Positions 27,432 through 36,985 are shown, counted from the first letter of the stretch. The stretch: DNA of 64,000 nt from Methanoregulaceae archaeon UBA467 (GCA_002503825.1 DASP01000005.1:186001-250000); one strand, 5' to 3'. Notes: generated by a model from the sequence alone, not told the origin. Translations and numbers: made by a program.

Positions 27432-29966
27432 TTAGTTCTTGCGAACGATGAGGAATGCAACTGCTCCAAGGCCGACAAGTGCGATCAGTGCACCAAATCC
27501 GGGCGTTGTTGTGGGTGCCGCGGTTGGGGCTGTGGTCGGAATTGTGGTTGCAGCGGTTGTCACTTCAGTTGGCAGTGCGGTGGTCGGTACGGTGGTCGGC
27601 TTGACTTCCACAACGTTGAAGAGTGCGGATGCAGTCTGGCTGACGGTGATACCTGATACCTGCACGATGTACTCATCGGGCTTGAAGGTGGTTGCGTCTA
27701 CAGGGAACTCCCAGGTGTTGAATCCGTCGGTTCCCTTGGTGACCTTCACAGTGCCGGTTGCACCACTGAATTCACCGCTCTGGGTCTTCTGGGTTGGTGC
27801 GAAGGATGATGAAACAACTTCGACGAGGAGCTCGTCGTCAACGGCCAGGTTAGTGGTTCCGCTGAGGGTGAACTTGTCTCCTACCATCTTCTCGCCAATC
27901 GGGTTGATCCTGATTACAGGTGCCTCGATGAGGAACTGCAGCTTGGTGTAGGTGTCGTCAACACTCGGGTTGTTGAGTGCAGTGACAAGTGCCTCTGCTG
28001 CATCGGATCCCTGCAGGCTTCCAGCGCCCATAAGCTTGAATATGATGTTTTCCTGTCCCTGGATTGGGTATGGTCCAACAACGTAGTCATTCTTGGGGTA
28101 TACATCGAGCCTGTCGTTGTACATTGGGTGCTGTGCGACCACGAAGTACTGACCTGCTGCCATGTTTGCAGTAGTTCCGTCAGTTACTTCGTACTCGAAG
28201 GTTGAGTCGGAGTTAACGCTCTCAGTTGTGTACAGGACGTAGTTCTTGCCGAGAATCCAGACTGCGACACCTGGTGAGGGGTTGCCTTCTGCAGTTCCGC
28301 GGATGTAGAACTTGTCTCCTGCTGCAACGGTGGACTGTGATGCAACTGCAGATATGAACGGCTTCCTGACGATCAGGGAGACGGTTGCATACTGGGTGTT
28401 GCCGAGGTTGTCACGGTTGTTCGGGGTTGCAACAGCGTAGACGGTGTAGGTACCTGCATCGATGTTGAGGTTTGCTGTCTGCCACTTGTACTCCCAGGTG
28501 TTGTCGTCCTGGACGTCAGCAACGGTAAAGGAGCTTCCAAGACCGTCAACGACGGGTGAGCGCGGGTCAGTCAGCTTGCCACCGGCGGACGGAAGGTTCG
28601 GTCCGGTGATGAACAGGTAGGTGTAGTCAGTCTCTGAGTTGGTACCGGAAAGCTTGACTTCCTGTCCCATGAAGTAGCTCTGGTCGCCTGCTGCAACAAC
28701 AGTCACGGTTCCCTTCTCTACTTTGACATCGACTTCGTCAGACTTGTACTGTCCTGCATCCTGTCTCTCGACACGGATGGTGTACTTCTTGTCCTTGGTG
28801 TCCTGGCTGGTCTGCCATCCGACGGTACGGGTACCGCTGGTGGAGGTCTTTACACTTGCATAGTAGTAGACACCGTTGTATGGGAAGGCCGGTACATCTT
28901 CCTTGATGGTCCGTCCTGCGCCACCTTCGTATGCATAGCTACCGATGGTGTAAGGTCCGCCAACCGGATCGTTGAAGACATTGTCCTGGTCCTGAACGAG
29001 GATCGGGGGCATATCGGTTGCAGTTCCGCTCATCTGTCCGGTTCCCTTGACCCACAGGTAGTAGAAGGTGCTGGGGCGGCCGGTGATGGTCACTGAGAAC
29101 GGGTTGCCACGGACGACTGAGTCCTTGGATGCCTCGATCTTTACAGTGTCGGATGCAATGGTGATGGTCCGGGTTGCTGAAATGGTCTTTCCAGTGTAGT
29201 CGGAGCCATCGGGTGCCTTGTAGTTGTCCTTCATGCCGTTGACGTTACACTCTGCCCAGGTGGTAAAGACGCCGGACTTGTACATCCTTGCGCCCTGTGC
29301 ATCAAGAGCTCCGGTGTTCCATCCTGCATAAGGCGTGGTTGCGCCAACGAGGGGTGCTGTTGAGACCCAGTAGAATGGCTGTGCATTCAGGTTGACCTTG
29401 GTCAGCGGGATCGAGATGGTTGTGTCCTGGAAGAGGGCGGTATAGACTGCACCGTCGGCGGTCTTGACCTTGATGGTGACCTGTCCGTCAGTTGCGGGTA
29501 CGTATCCAGCACGGTTTGCGATGGAATACAGGTTGCTCTCTATCCTGAAGTTCTCGATGTTGCCGGCAGGTACTGATTTGCCTGTGACATCCTTCTGTGA
29601 GTTCTGGTCCCAGACCTTAATCTCAATGGACGGGTCTACGACGTTGAACGCAAGTCCCTGGTTTGCACCGTTCCACCGGTACCAGTTTCCAGTCTTACCT
29701 ACAAAGCTTGCAGGTGCAATGTAGAACGCAGTTGCGCTGCCTACATCAATAACTGAGTTAGGTACATCGGTGTTGGGGTTAGTTCCTGATGCGAACCATG
29801 CAATCTTGGGGTTTCCGGCTACTGCGGCGGTAACATCAAGATTCTGTTCGCCAATGAACACATCATCACCCTGATTGATTACGTTTACAACTGCTGCAGC
29901 CGGCAGAATGAGAAGTGCCAGTGCCATGCATGCAATCAATACAAGGCTTAATCGCTTAGTCATCAT
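27432..29966 (-). CDS. DUF3821-type surface protein with C-terminal sorting signal
   Basis: An 844-residue protein that is probably a main cell-envelope (S-layer) component. A signal peptide (LVLIACMALALLILPAAA) is followed by the DUF3821 start VVNVINQGDDVFIGEQNLDV, typical of Methanomicrobiales envelope proteins. Four to five immunoglobulin-like beta domains follow. The end has a Thr/Pro-rich linker (TTAATTIPTTAPTAAPTTT), PGF, a hydrophobic helix and a basic tail RKN, which is a PGF-CTERM-like archaeosortase signal. GGAGG lies six bases before the ATG, and a strong TATA box is present. Codon use is strongly biased, consistent with high expression. Confidence 0.88.
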   Translation of the reverse strand: MMTKRLSLVLIACMALALLILPAAAVVNVINQGDDVFIGEQNLDVTAAVAGNPKIAWFASGTNPNTDVPNSVIDVGSATAFYIAPASFVGKTGNWYRWNGANQGLAFNVVDPSIEIKVWDQNSQKDVTGKSVPAGNIENFRIESNLYSIANRAGYVPATDGQVTIKVKTADGAVYTALFQDTTISIPLTKVNLNAQPFYWVSTAPLVGATTPYAGWNTGALDAQGARMYKSGVFTTWAECNVNGMKDNYKAPDGSDYTGKTISATRTITIASDTVKIEASKDSVVRGNPFSVTITGRPSTFYYLWVKGTGQMSGTATDMPPILVQDQDNVFNDPVGGPYTIGSYAYEGGAGRTIKEDVPAFPYNGVYYYASVKTSTSGTRTVGWQTSQDTKDKKYTIRVERQDAGQYKSDEVDVKVEKGTVTVVAAGDQSYFMGQEVKLSGTNSETDYTYLFITGPNLPSAGGKLTDPRSPVVDGLGSSFTVADVQDDNTWEYKWQTANLNIDAGTYTVYAVATPNNRDNLGNTQYATVSLIVRKPFISAVASQSTVAAGDKFYIRGTAEGNPSPGVAVWILGKNYVLYTTESVNSDSTFEYEVTDGTTANMAAGQYFVVAQHPMYNDRLDVYPKNDYVVGPYPIQGQENIIFKLMGAGSLQGSDAAEALVTALNNPSVDDTYTKLQFLIEAPVIRINPIGEKMVGDKFTLSGTTNLAVDDELLVEVVSSSFAPTQKTQSGEFSGATGTVKVTKGTDGFNTWEFPVDATTFKPDEYIVQVSGITVSQTASALFNVVEVKPTTVPTTALPTEVTTAATTIPTTAPTAAPTTTPGFGALIALVGLGAVAFLIVRKN

Positions 29967-30414
29967 ATTAGTCCTCCTTACTCAATGTCCAAATTCTGAA
30001 CGTTCAAATCCAATGCACACAGACTGAACCTTCTTCGACACATGCCGAATAGCGGTTCATAGTGCTCCATACTCCGAATAACGGAATATGATTCAATATT
30101 AGTGGAACACTTAATATATCTTTTTTGGTCGGGAACAAGTGAAGACCAGCGGCATAACGGGAATAAATCGACGAATGGTATGTGACAGGGTGTTTTTTCG
30201 GGTCATGGATGCCCGGGATCTCCACTGCCTGCGATCGCCCTCAAAACGGGGGATTTGATGTACGCGCACACAATTTTAAAGGTCCTCAGTGCGTAAATAT
30301 AAAAAATAACCTTTTACTGCTCCTGCTGAATCCATATCAGGTATGGCCTTCCTCATATAAGCATGAAATTCATTTCATAAGGTTTTACCATTCTCCGGCA
30401 GTTACATACTGCTC
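29967..30414. other. Divergent region between surface protein and thyA
   Basis: About 450 bases. The left part is the leader and promoter of the surface protein gene (box at 30110-30121). The right part holds AT-rich candidates for thyA, GCGTAAATATAAAAAATAACC near 30294-30313 and ATTTCATAAGG near 30371-30381; the latter would give an almost leaderless thyA message. No gene is supported. Confidence 0.55.
30110..30121 (-). promoter_or_regulatory. Strong TATA box of the surface protein gene
   Basis: The minus strand reads AAAAAAGATATATTAAG, a classic BRE plus TATA box. It predicts a start near 30088 and a leader of about 120 bases, long for an archaeon. Confidence 0.65.
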
Positions 30415-31125
30415 ATGCGGATCATAAAGGCACCCGGTATCGGCAGGGCCCATGAACTGGTCGTAAAAATGATACTTGAGAAAGGGTGGGTGCTTGATAC
30501 GGAAGACAACGAGGCGACGGTGGAATTTGAGGAGGTAGCGATGAAGATCGATGCCCCGTTCACCGGACCCATGATAAGTCCGTCATCAAGGTTCCAGCAG
30601 CGCTTCATGGACAAGTATGCAGGCGACCTCATCAACGGTTCACAGTCGGTCTTTGAATATGATTATCATGACCGGCTCTTCAACTGGGGAGCCGGGCTGA
30701 CCACCGGGGGTCATGACGTGCATGTCAGCCAGGTGGATTATATAATAGAGAAACTCTCCCGTGCACCGGAAAGCAGGCGGGCAATAGCAGTTACATGGAA
30801 CCCGGTGACCGATGAGTCAATGCACGACTGCCCCTGCCTGCAGCTTGTGCAGTGCCTTATCCGTAACGGGGCACTCCACATGAAGGTCGTATTCAGGAGC
30901 AACGACATGCTGACTGCAGCAGGAGCAAATATGTACGCTCTCGTTCATCTTCAGCGCTTTATTGCAGACCGGCTTGGTCTCCCCTGCGGGTCGTACACCC
31001 ATATCTCCCTTGTCCCGCATATTTATTACCGGCGTGACATCGATGACCTCGAACCCTTCTGCGGGAAAGGTACGCTGATAAAACCTGTCCGCGAGGTCTG
31101 TGCCGCGTGCGGAAGATGCAGGTGA
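30415..31125 (+). CDS. thyA: Thymidylate synthase, archaeal ThyA type
   Basis: A 236-residue enzyme that methylates dUMP to dTMP. The catalytic cysteine region is DCPCLQ at 138-143, an Arg pair at 121-122 (PESRRAIAV) is placed to bind phosphate, and RSNDMLTAAGANMY matches the nucleotide site. It is shorter than bacterial ThyA and matches the archaeal TYTS family that probably uses tetrahydromethanopterin derivatives. The extreme C-terminus ends in CAACGRCR, an unusual cysteine cluster. No ribosome binding site is seen, so the message may be leaderless. Confidence 0.9.
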   Translation: MRIIKAPGIGRAHELVVKMILEKGWVLDTEDNEATVEFEEVAMKIDAPFTGPMISPSSRFQQRFMDKYAGDLINGSQSVFEYDYHDRLFNWGAGLTTGGHDVHVSQVDYIIEKLSRAPESRRAIAVTWNPVTDESMHDCPCLQLVQCLIRNGALHMKVVFRSNDMLTAAGANMYALVHLQRFIADRLGLPCGSYTHISLVPHIYYRRDIDDLEPFCGKGTLIKPVREVCAACGRCR

Positions 31126-31205
31126 AAAACAGGAATTTTTTTAAACTGCAGCCGGGTCAATCAGTCAGGTTAATTAGTCTACAGAGGTAACAAAGTAAGG
31201 TGCAT

Positions 31206-31278
31206 AGCCCGGTAGTGTAGCGGTCAATCATGTGAGACTCTGGATCTTGCGACAGCAGTTCGAATCTGCTCCGGGCTA
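31206..31278 (+). tRNA. tRNA-Gln (anticodon CTG)
   Basis: A 73-base cloverleaf with acceptor AGCCCGG/CCGGGCT and discriminator A. The T arm AGCAG TTCGAAT CTGCT is perfect, and the anticodon loop CTCTGGA gives CTG. The anticodon stem (TGAGA/TCTTG) contains two G-T pairs. CCA is not encoded. Confidence 0.9.
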
Positions 31279-31390
31279 CTGACTTTTTCTCTTGCAGCAA
31301 TCTGACTGGCACCGTCAGGTCCGGAAGGTGAGTTTTTCAGATATTTTTACTATGCACCGGCCCGGATATACTTCCGGCAGAACGGTGAAC

Positions 31391-32230
31391 ATGGACAATA
31401 CGGCAGACAAAAGAGTAATCAGGGCAGGATGCAGCGCGGAATCCCCTGAACATGCAATAATGGAGCGGCTCGCATCCCTGGTCAGGAGCGGCCTTGCAGA
31501 CCACCTGCAGGTAGTTATTATTCCACAACGACCACATGAGTTTACCCTGACACTTGATGTTCTCGGCGCCTGCGATGTCCCGGTCATCATACATGCCCCC
31601 TACCACAAGCATGGAGTCAACCCCTGTGCTCCATATGCATTCTCAGATGAGCCGCGGGCAATAATCAACCGAAAAATTGAGACCGCCCTGCAGCAGACCG
31701 CCGAGGCCGCGGACACCACATCGTCACCCTGTATCGTAATGCATGCAGGTCGGTATCCGGAAGGCACAAAACCCGCCTCAACAGAGGGATTTGCAACGTT
31801 CATGGAGTCATACTCCGACCCCCGCATGATACTGGAAAACCTTCCCGCACAGTTTTCAGGGGTCCCGATGCTTGGCACAAGCGCTGAAGAACTCATTATG
31901 CTGGGAGATCCATGGGTATCAGGGTACTGTCTTGACTTCGCCCACCTCTACTGTTCGTCCAACTTCAATGGCCTTGATTTCCAGCAGGAGATACTTTCCT
32001 TCGGGGCGCTCCCGGTCAGGCTCCACCACCTCTCTTCCTGTTCGGCTGGATCAATAAAGGACCAGCACCTTCCCCTCGACCACCCTGATGCCGCACTGCC
32101 GCCCGGCCCGGTCATCCGGCGCATCAGGGCTCACCCAGATATCCCGACCAGCCTCGAGTACAGGAAGGATTCCCGCTTCTACCGGGAACAACTCGCATTC
32201 CTGGAAAAAATGTATATTAATTGTCCCTGA
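31391..32230 (+). CDS. TIM-barrel protein of the endonuclease IV / sugar isomerase family
   Basis: A 279-residue protein of the AP endonuclease 2 TIM-barrel fold. Metal ligands are placed as in the family: HAPYHKHGVN, MHAGRY, ILENLP, CLDFAHLYC, RLHHLSS and KDQHLPLDHPD. It could be an endonuclease IV-like enzyme or a sugar-phosphate isomerase; the sequence alone does not decide. I start at the ATG at 31391 because GGTGA lies four bases upstream. Longer starts at 31352 (ATG) and 31292 (TTG) exist but lack such a site and the latter nearly touches tRNA-Gln. Convergent with flpA, 31 bases between stops. Confidence 0.75.
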   Translation: MDNTADKRVIRAGCSAESPEHAIMERLASLVRSGLADHLQVVIIPQRPHEFTLTLDVLGACDVPVIIHAPYHKHGVNPCAPYAFSDEPRAIINRKIETALQQTAEAADTTSSPCIVMHAGRYPEGTKPASTEGFATFMESYSDPRMILENLPAQFSGVPMLGTSAEELIMLGDPWVSGYCLDFAHLYCSSNFNGLDFQQEILSFGALPVRLHHLSSCSAGSIKDQHLPLDHPDAALPPGPVIRRIRAHPDIPTSLEYRKDSRFYREQLAFLEKMYINCP

Positions 32231-32261
32231 TTCGCAACAGGGGAACGATATGCCCGGTCTT

Positions 32262-32864
32262 TTACATTTTTCTGCACACGAGGGCTGCATGATCGCGGTG
32301 ATACGGTAAGATCCAGGTCATTGTATCGACAACAAGCCCGGCATCCCCGAATTCCTGCCTGACATCCGCAAGCACATCTTCAGGCTGCCGTGTAACATCA
32401 ATACTCCTGGTCTTCAGGACTACGATGAGGATTCCCTGTTTTTTGAGGAATATGCTGTTCCGGATCGCTATCTGCGCCTGTTCGGGGCTCGCAACATCCT
32501 GGTACACCAGGTCGACCTCTTCGAGGAACGGGGCATAGGTCTCGGGGCGTGTCGCATCAGCCATGATGGGTATCACATTCTTTCTCCTTTTGGCAACAGC
32601 CAGGAGGTCCTGCATCGGACGCGGCGCAAATTCAACCGCATATACACATCCGGTATAATCCGCCACATGCGAGACCGTCGTGCCGTTGGCAGCACCGAGG
32701 TACAGCACCTTCATCTCTTTTTCGAGCTCGACTCCCTTTCCAAGGTAGTAGAGTGCAGAAAGCTTGCTCCTGTACGGATCCCATACACGGAACCCCTGCA
32801 GCGTCTTCTCACCGTAGACCCCCGGCTCTCCCTTCGACACCAGCACCCTGTCAATCCAGATCAT
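32262..32864 (-). CDS. flpA: Fibrillarin, C/D-box RNA 2'-O-methyltransferase
   Basis: A 200-residue catalytic subunit of C/D guide RNPs that methylates rRNA and tRNA with SAM. The SAM loop VLYLGAANGTTVSHVADYTG is near residues 53-72, and the catalytic region VDLVYQDVASPEQ near 118-130. It lacks the N-terminal glycine-arginine domain of eukaryotes, as all archaeal forms do. Its ATG overlaps the nop5 stop by four bases. Confidence 0.96.
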   Translation of the reverse strand: MIWIDRVLVSKGEPGVYGEKTLQGFRVWDPYRSKLSALYYLGKGVELEKEMKVLYLGAANGTTVSHVADYTGCVYAVEFAPRPMQDLLAVAKRRKNVIPIMADATRPETYAPFLEEVDLVYQDVASPEQAQIAIRNSIFLKKQGILIVVLKTRSIDVTRQPEDVLADVRQEFGDAGLVVDTMTWILPYHRDHAALVCRKM

Positions 32865-33718
32865 TGGACAACACCTGCACGCTCTATTGCATCCTGCGCC
32901 TTCTGTATAAATTCAGGGTCGGCCTCCTGCCGGTAATAATCGATGCGGGCGGCTATTGCCAGTTTGGCGGCAAGGACCCGTGCCACCCTTCCCCTCCTCT
33001 CCTTTGATGCATTATGCACTCTCCGGTGCTGGAAGATGATGCCGTGTTTTGGTGGCGGGGTTCCTGACCTTATATGGGAAAAAAGTGCCGTCTTCGCTCC
33101 GATAACCTGTATCGAGCTCGCCGGGAGGGAAGCCAGGTGAAGAAGCCCTCCTGCACGCGAAAGAAGCCGCGCTGCCACGAGGCCCCCGATAAGTGCACTG
33201 CAGTTGGGGAGGATCTGGTCCGCACGTGCCGATACCTCGTACATAAGGGACGTCCTCGCCGACGCCATCCGTTCAATCTCCACGATAATCATCCGGAAAG
33301 CCCCAATTTCACTTTTCTTCATGATGACGAGTGCCTTTTTTCCTGACAGCGAACGGTACTTCCGGGTGAACTTCGGGTTCTGAACCCTGTACCAGTCAAC
33401 AGCACGCTCTGTGAGGAGGTTTATCACCTCGTCCATCTCGTCGAGCATCCTCACCATCTGGAGAAGTTCGATGTCCCGGCCCCTGTAATGCTGTGCAATC
33501 TTATATTCTGCGATAAAAAAGCAGATCTCCCTGAGTTTGTCCAGGTAGTCTTCCCTGTCACGGACTATCCCTTGATCACGGACGCGGGTCCATTCAACCG
33601 GGACATACCGGTCCATACCGGTATGGGATTCCATAATACGCTGCGCATTCTCCCCGGTACTTCCGGTAAACGGAATATATTCATCGCCCCTGACATCCCC
33701 GAACCAGTATGACTGCAT
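32861..33718 (-). CDS. nop5: Nop5/Nop56-58 protein of C/D RNPs
   Basis: A 285-residue scaffold that joins fibrillarin to the guide RNA and L7Ae. The Nop domain in the C-terminal half contains LPNCSALIGGLVAARLLSRAG and IQVIGAKTALFSHIRSGTPP. The N-terminal fibrillarin-binding domain is short, and the Lys-rich tail common in other Nop5 proteins is missing. It is cotranscribed with flpA. Confidence 0.95.
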   Translation of the reverse strand: MQSYWFGDVRGDEYIPFTGSTGENAQRIMESHTGMDRYVPVEWTRVRDQGIVRDREDYLDKLREICFFIAEYKIAQHYRGRDIELLQMVRMLDEMDEVINLLTERAVDWYRVQNPKFTRKYRSLSGKKALVIMKKSEIGAFRMIIVEIERMASARTSLMYEVSARADQILPNCSALIGGLVAARLLSRAGGLLHLASLPASSIQVIGAKTALFSHIRSGTPPPKHGIIFQHRRVHNASKERRGRVARVLAAKLAIAARIDYYRQEADPEFIQKAQDAIERAGVVQ

Positions 33719-33829
33719 CTGGTTACGTAATTTTCATGCACTCTGTATTCATTGTTGCCCTGCATACCGGAAAATTCCCCTTCTCAGTCATACCGTACCT
33801 GTTCCCTGCTGACAGGTACCTGAGCAGTA

Positions 33830-35038
33830 TTATAGTACGACCTGGAACGAGTACAGGACCACCGGGACCATGATGGCACCCATACAATAGACCCGGGGGA
33901 CATTCACGAGGCCGGGGATCAGCCCTGCAAGGGTGGCCAGCACCAGTATAAAAGCGCCGAACGGACCTGCAAGGAACACACTGGCGGCGACCACAAATGC
34001 GATCACAATAAAGTTCAGTTTTTTTCGATCTATTCCTGTCAATACCCCTGCACAACCTGCACAACGGACCGTTATGATATAGGCAAGACAGGCCGCCACT
34101 GCTCCTGCAGCCAGAAGCGCCCCGAATACAGGGGCATCTATCATCGAGAGCGCCGCCATGATTCCGTTCCTGGTTCTGCCGATGGCATAAAACGCGGCTA
34201 TTCCAAGAAATGCATTGGCAGTATTTGCTGCACCGGTCGCCAGAATAAATCCTCTTCGTTCCCGGTCATATGTGACGGCTGATGCAAGAACCGCATTTGC
34301 CGTTGCATTGGAAAGTCCGGGGAGCCAGCCGACCGCCGCGCCCGCAGCCGTGCCAAGGACGGCGCCCTTCCCTATCTCCTTTCCTTCCATCGTGATTCCT
34401 GAATACCGCTGCGGGGGCATAGGCCCTGATGCTGCGCCGAGCAGGAGGGGGATACCGAATAACCCGGCAAGGAGTGGCATAAGGAGGGCCGCTGAGCCGT
34501 ACATCCCTGAACCAAGGTACGTGAAGTGGAGGGTGAATGTCCCGAGTATCCCGCAGACAAGAAAGAGGGCGAGGTTCCATCCCGGGGATTCCCCGCTCAC
34601 GATGAGGTACCCGGCCACTGCAATGATGAGAATTCCCACCCACCAGTCTATGACGCCCTGCAGGGACGGGAGGATAAGGGCCAGTGCAACTGCGAGAGGA
34701 ATGGCAACCGCCGCCCCGAGTGCACTCCCCAGGGCGGATATCCTGACTGCTTCCTCTCCCTTCCCTTCCATGCAGAGTGCATGGGCCGGCAGGACCGACA
34801 GCGCCGTGTCGGGGTCGGGTATCCCGAGGAAAGTACTAGGAACCGAATCGAGAAATGTATGGGTAACAAGGGCGGCAATCATTGCGGCTGCAAGTATTTC
34901 CGGTCCAAGGACAGGTATAAGGACGAACTGGAACCCGAGCAGCACACCTGCAACCGTGTTGACATGTATGCCCGGGACAAGTCCGCTTATTGTACCGAGT
35001 ACGACACCGATAAGCGTCCCTGCCAGGATCCCGATCAT
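33830..35038 (-). CDS. TctA-family membrane permease, no partners
   Basis: A 402-residue integral membrane protein of the tripartite tricarboxylate transporter permease family (TctA, formerly DUF112). The N-terminus GTISGLVPGIHVNTVAGVLL and the repeat AVGWLPGLSNATANAVLASA both carry the PG(I/L) loop that is diagnostic for the family. About ten hydrophobic segments are seen. In bacteria it works with TctB and a periplasmic binding protein; neither is nearby, and archaeal members usually stand alone. The substrate is unknown. A minus-strand GATTTATG about 30 bases before the ATG may be its TATA box, giving a leaderless message. Confidence 0.85.
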   Translation of the reverse strand: MIGILAGTLIGVVLGTISGLVPGIHVNTVAGVLLGFQFVLIPVLGPEILAAAMIAALVTHTFLDSVPSTFLGIPDPDTALSVLPAHALCMEGKGEEAVRISALGSALGAAVAIPLAVALALILPSLQGVIDWWVGILIIAVAGYLIVSGESPGWNLALFLVCGILGTFTLHFTYLGSGMYGSAALLMPLLAGLFGIPLLLGAASGPMPPQRYSGITMEGKEIGKGAVLGTAAGAAVGWLPGLSNATANAVLASAVTYDRERRGFILATGAANTANAFLGIAAFYAIGRTRNGIMAALSMIDAPVFGALLAAGAVAACLAYIITVRCAGCAGVLTGIDRKKLNFIVIAFVVAASVFLAGPFGAFILVLATLAGLIPGLVNVPRVYCMGAIMVPVVLYSFQVVL

Positions 35039-35121
35039 CGCACGCCAGAAATCAGCGGGGGATCAACATAAATCAATCGAAAAAGATATAATTTTACCAA
35101 GCTTGAGGAGCCGGATACCCG

Positions 35122-35811
35122 ATGAAGATAGCCATAACCCGGTTAAAGGGAAAGGAAACAGACGATTCGGCCCGGTGCTCGGTCTTCGGGCACGAGTGCT
35201 ACAGCGTCAGCCCGCTGCGGGCGGTCGTTGCCGGAGACCGGGTTGAAGCGTTTGTCAGTGCGGTTGAAAAGGATGAATTCGACTGTATTTTTTTCACGAG
35301 CGCACTGCCTGCAAAAATAATTGCACCACTCCTCACGCACTGGCCGCGTGTCATTGCCATCGGACCCCAGACTGCAAAGACATTACGTGCATCGGGTATC
35401 GGGAGCGAGGTGCTGCCGGCCTTTTATTCACGTGATTTCGTCCCGTACCTTGGCGAATGGATACGGGGGCGGCGGATAGGGATACCGCGGGCTGATGTCC
35501 CCAATCCTGCGCTACTTATGGCAATCGAAACGGCAGGAGGAATCGCAACCGAAGTCCGGTGCTACTCACTCGAACCGACGGGTGTGACCCTCGACCTCCG
35601 GACCGCAGATGCGGTCCTCTTCACGAGCGCCATGTCGTTCACAACCGCGGTCTGGGAAAAGAGCCCGGACCTCATCATCATGGCGATCGGGGATATCACT
35701 GCCGCAGCAATGTCCGGGGCCGGAACGGTTCCCCACGTGGTCGGAGACGGATCGCTTGAGGGGTGCCTGTCAGCACTGGACCAATATGAGAACAGCCGTA
35801 AAGGGATATAA
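35122..35811 (+). CDS. hemD: Uroporphyrinogen-III synthase
   Basis: A 229-residue enzyme that cyclises hydroxymethylbilane with inversion of ring D, the branch point to sirohaem, F430, B12 and haem-like tetrapyrroles. The typical low-identity pattern is present: MKIAITR at the start, DCIFFTSALPAK, VIAIGPQTAKTLRASGI, and DAVLFTSAMSF with GDITAAAMSGAG. GAGGAG lies 12 bases upstream and a palindromic TATA (AGATATAATTTT, about 35083-35094) is shared with the divergent permease. F430 for methyl-CoM reductase is the main product sink in methanogens. Confidence 0.87.
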   Translation: MKIAITRLKGKETDDSARCSVFGHECYSVSPLRAVVAGDRVEAFVSAVEKDEFDCIFFTSALPAKIIAPLLTHWPRVIAIGPQTAKTLRASGIGSEVLPAFYSRDFVPYLGEWIRGRRIGIPRADVPNPALLMAIETAGGIATEVRCYSLEPTGVTLDLRTADAVLFTSAMSFTTAVWEKSPDLIIMAIGDITAAAMSGAGTVPHVVGDGSLEGCLSALDQYENSRKGI

Positions 35812-35874
35812 TTTAAGGTAATGATGTACCTGGATAAAACGGGATACAGATAAATTCGCGGGGCCTCTACGAAA

Positions 35875-36795
35875 ATGAATAAAAAACTTATCGAAAAACC
35901 GGGAATCGTGGTGATTGACAAACCACGCGGACCTACAAGCCACCAGGTCACTGCATGGGCAGGGGAGATCCTTGGCTCAAATGTCGGCCATTCCGGAACC
36001 CTTGACCCCCAGGTATCGGGAGTGCTGGTGGTCATGCTCGGCAATGCCGTCCGGCTTGCGCCGATGCTATTAAAAGAAGAGAAGGAATATGTTGCCCTGC
36101 TCCGCCTCCACGGCGATGTCCCGGCCGAAAAGATCCAAGACGCTGCCGCACTTTTTACCGGCAGGATCTACCAGCGTCCGCCGAGAAGGAGTGCCGTGGC
36201 CCGGAACCTGCGCATCAGGGCGATCCACTCCCTTGAGATCCTCGATATCGACGGCCGCCTGGTGCTGATGAAGGTCCATTGTGATGCAGGGACATATATC
36301 CGCTCTCTGTGCCACCATATGGGCCTTGCACTCGGTGTCGGCGGGCATATGCAGGAACTGCGGCGTACCCGTTCCGGAAAGCTGACCGAGGCTGACGCAC
36401 ATACGCTCCATGACCTGCGGGATGCTGCAGAACTGGCAGCCGCGGGCGACAGCGGGCCACTCGGGAAGATGGTGCTGCCAGTGGAATCAGTTGCGATACA
36501 CCTTCCCTCCGTGGTCATCAGGGATACCGCAATAGATGCACTCTGCCACGGGGCACGCCTGGCAGCGGCCGGAATCATCAGCTGCACCCCGTTTGAGAAT
36601 AAAGCGGAGGTAGCAGTAATGACCCGGAATGATGAACTCGTCTGCCTCGGTTCAGCCCTCGTACCCTCAAAGTCGTTGAAACCGGGGGCTCACGGGCTGG
36701 TAGTGGCGCCACACACCGTGTTCATGCAGCCGGGCACCTACCCTCGCGGGTGGAAAAAAAGAGACCATTCCGAAAACAAAGAGATTAAATCCTGA
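35875..36795 (+). CDS. cbf5: Pseudouridine synthase Cbf5 (TruB family)
   Basis: A 306-residue catalytic subunit of H/ACA guide RNPs, also able to make psi55 in tRNA. The catalytic Asp is D44 in GHSGTLDPQVSG. The segment CDAGTYIRSLCHHMGLALG is the second core motif, and residues from about 225 form a PUA domain (GLVVAPHTVFMQPGTYPRGWKK). A TATA-like AGATAAATTC about 25 bases upstream fits a leaderless message, as no ribosome binding site is seen. It is followed by tRNA-Ser. Confidence 0.94.
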   Translation: MNKKLIEKPGIVVIDKPRGPTSHQVTAWAGEILGSNVGHSGTLDPQVSGVLVVMLGNAVRLAPMLLKEEKEYVALLRLHGDVPAEKIQDAAALFTGRIYQRPPRRSAVARNLRIRAIHSLEILDIDGRLVLMKVHCDAGTYIRSLCHHMGLALGVGGHMQELRRTRSGKLTEADAHTLHDLRDAAELAAAGDSGPLGKMVLPVESVAIHLPSVVIRDTAIDALCHGARLAAAGIISCTPFENKAEVAVMTRNDELVCLGSALVPSKSLKPGAHGLVVAPHTVFMQPGTYPRGWKKRDHSENKEIKS

Positions 36796-36901
36796 TTTGG
36801 TCAACCAGTACGCCCCGTTACCCGGGTTTTTTCTGAAATTTTGAATGCTGATGAGATAGGATTAAAAAAAACGGCATACAATACTATTGATACAATTTTC
36901 T

Positions 36902-36985
36902 GCTGAGGTAGTCTAGTGGTAGGGCGCAGGCCTGGAAAGCCTGTGGGGCGTTTGCCCCTCGGGAGTTCAAGTCTCCCCCTCAGCG
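36902..36985 (+). tRNA. tRNA-Ser (anticodon GGA)
   Basis: An 84-base class II tRNA. Acceptor GCTGAGG pairs with CCTCAGC apart from one wobble or mismatch, the anticodon loop CTGGAAA gives GGA, and a long variable arm (TGGGGCG TTT GCCCC) is present. The discriminator is G, as required for serine. Confidence 0.94.

Noticed and set aside
34215..35246. 343-codon plus-strand frame opposite the TctA permease
   Set aside because: The permease frame is a clear family member; the opposite frame has Pro/Arg/Ser bias of an antisense shadow.
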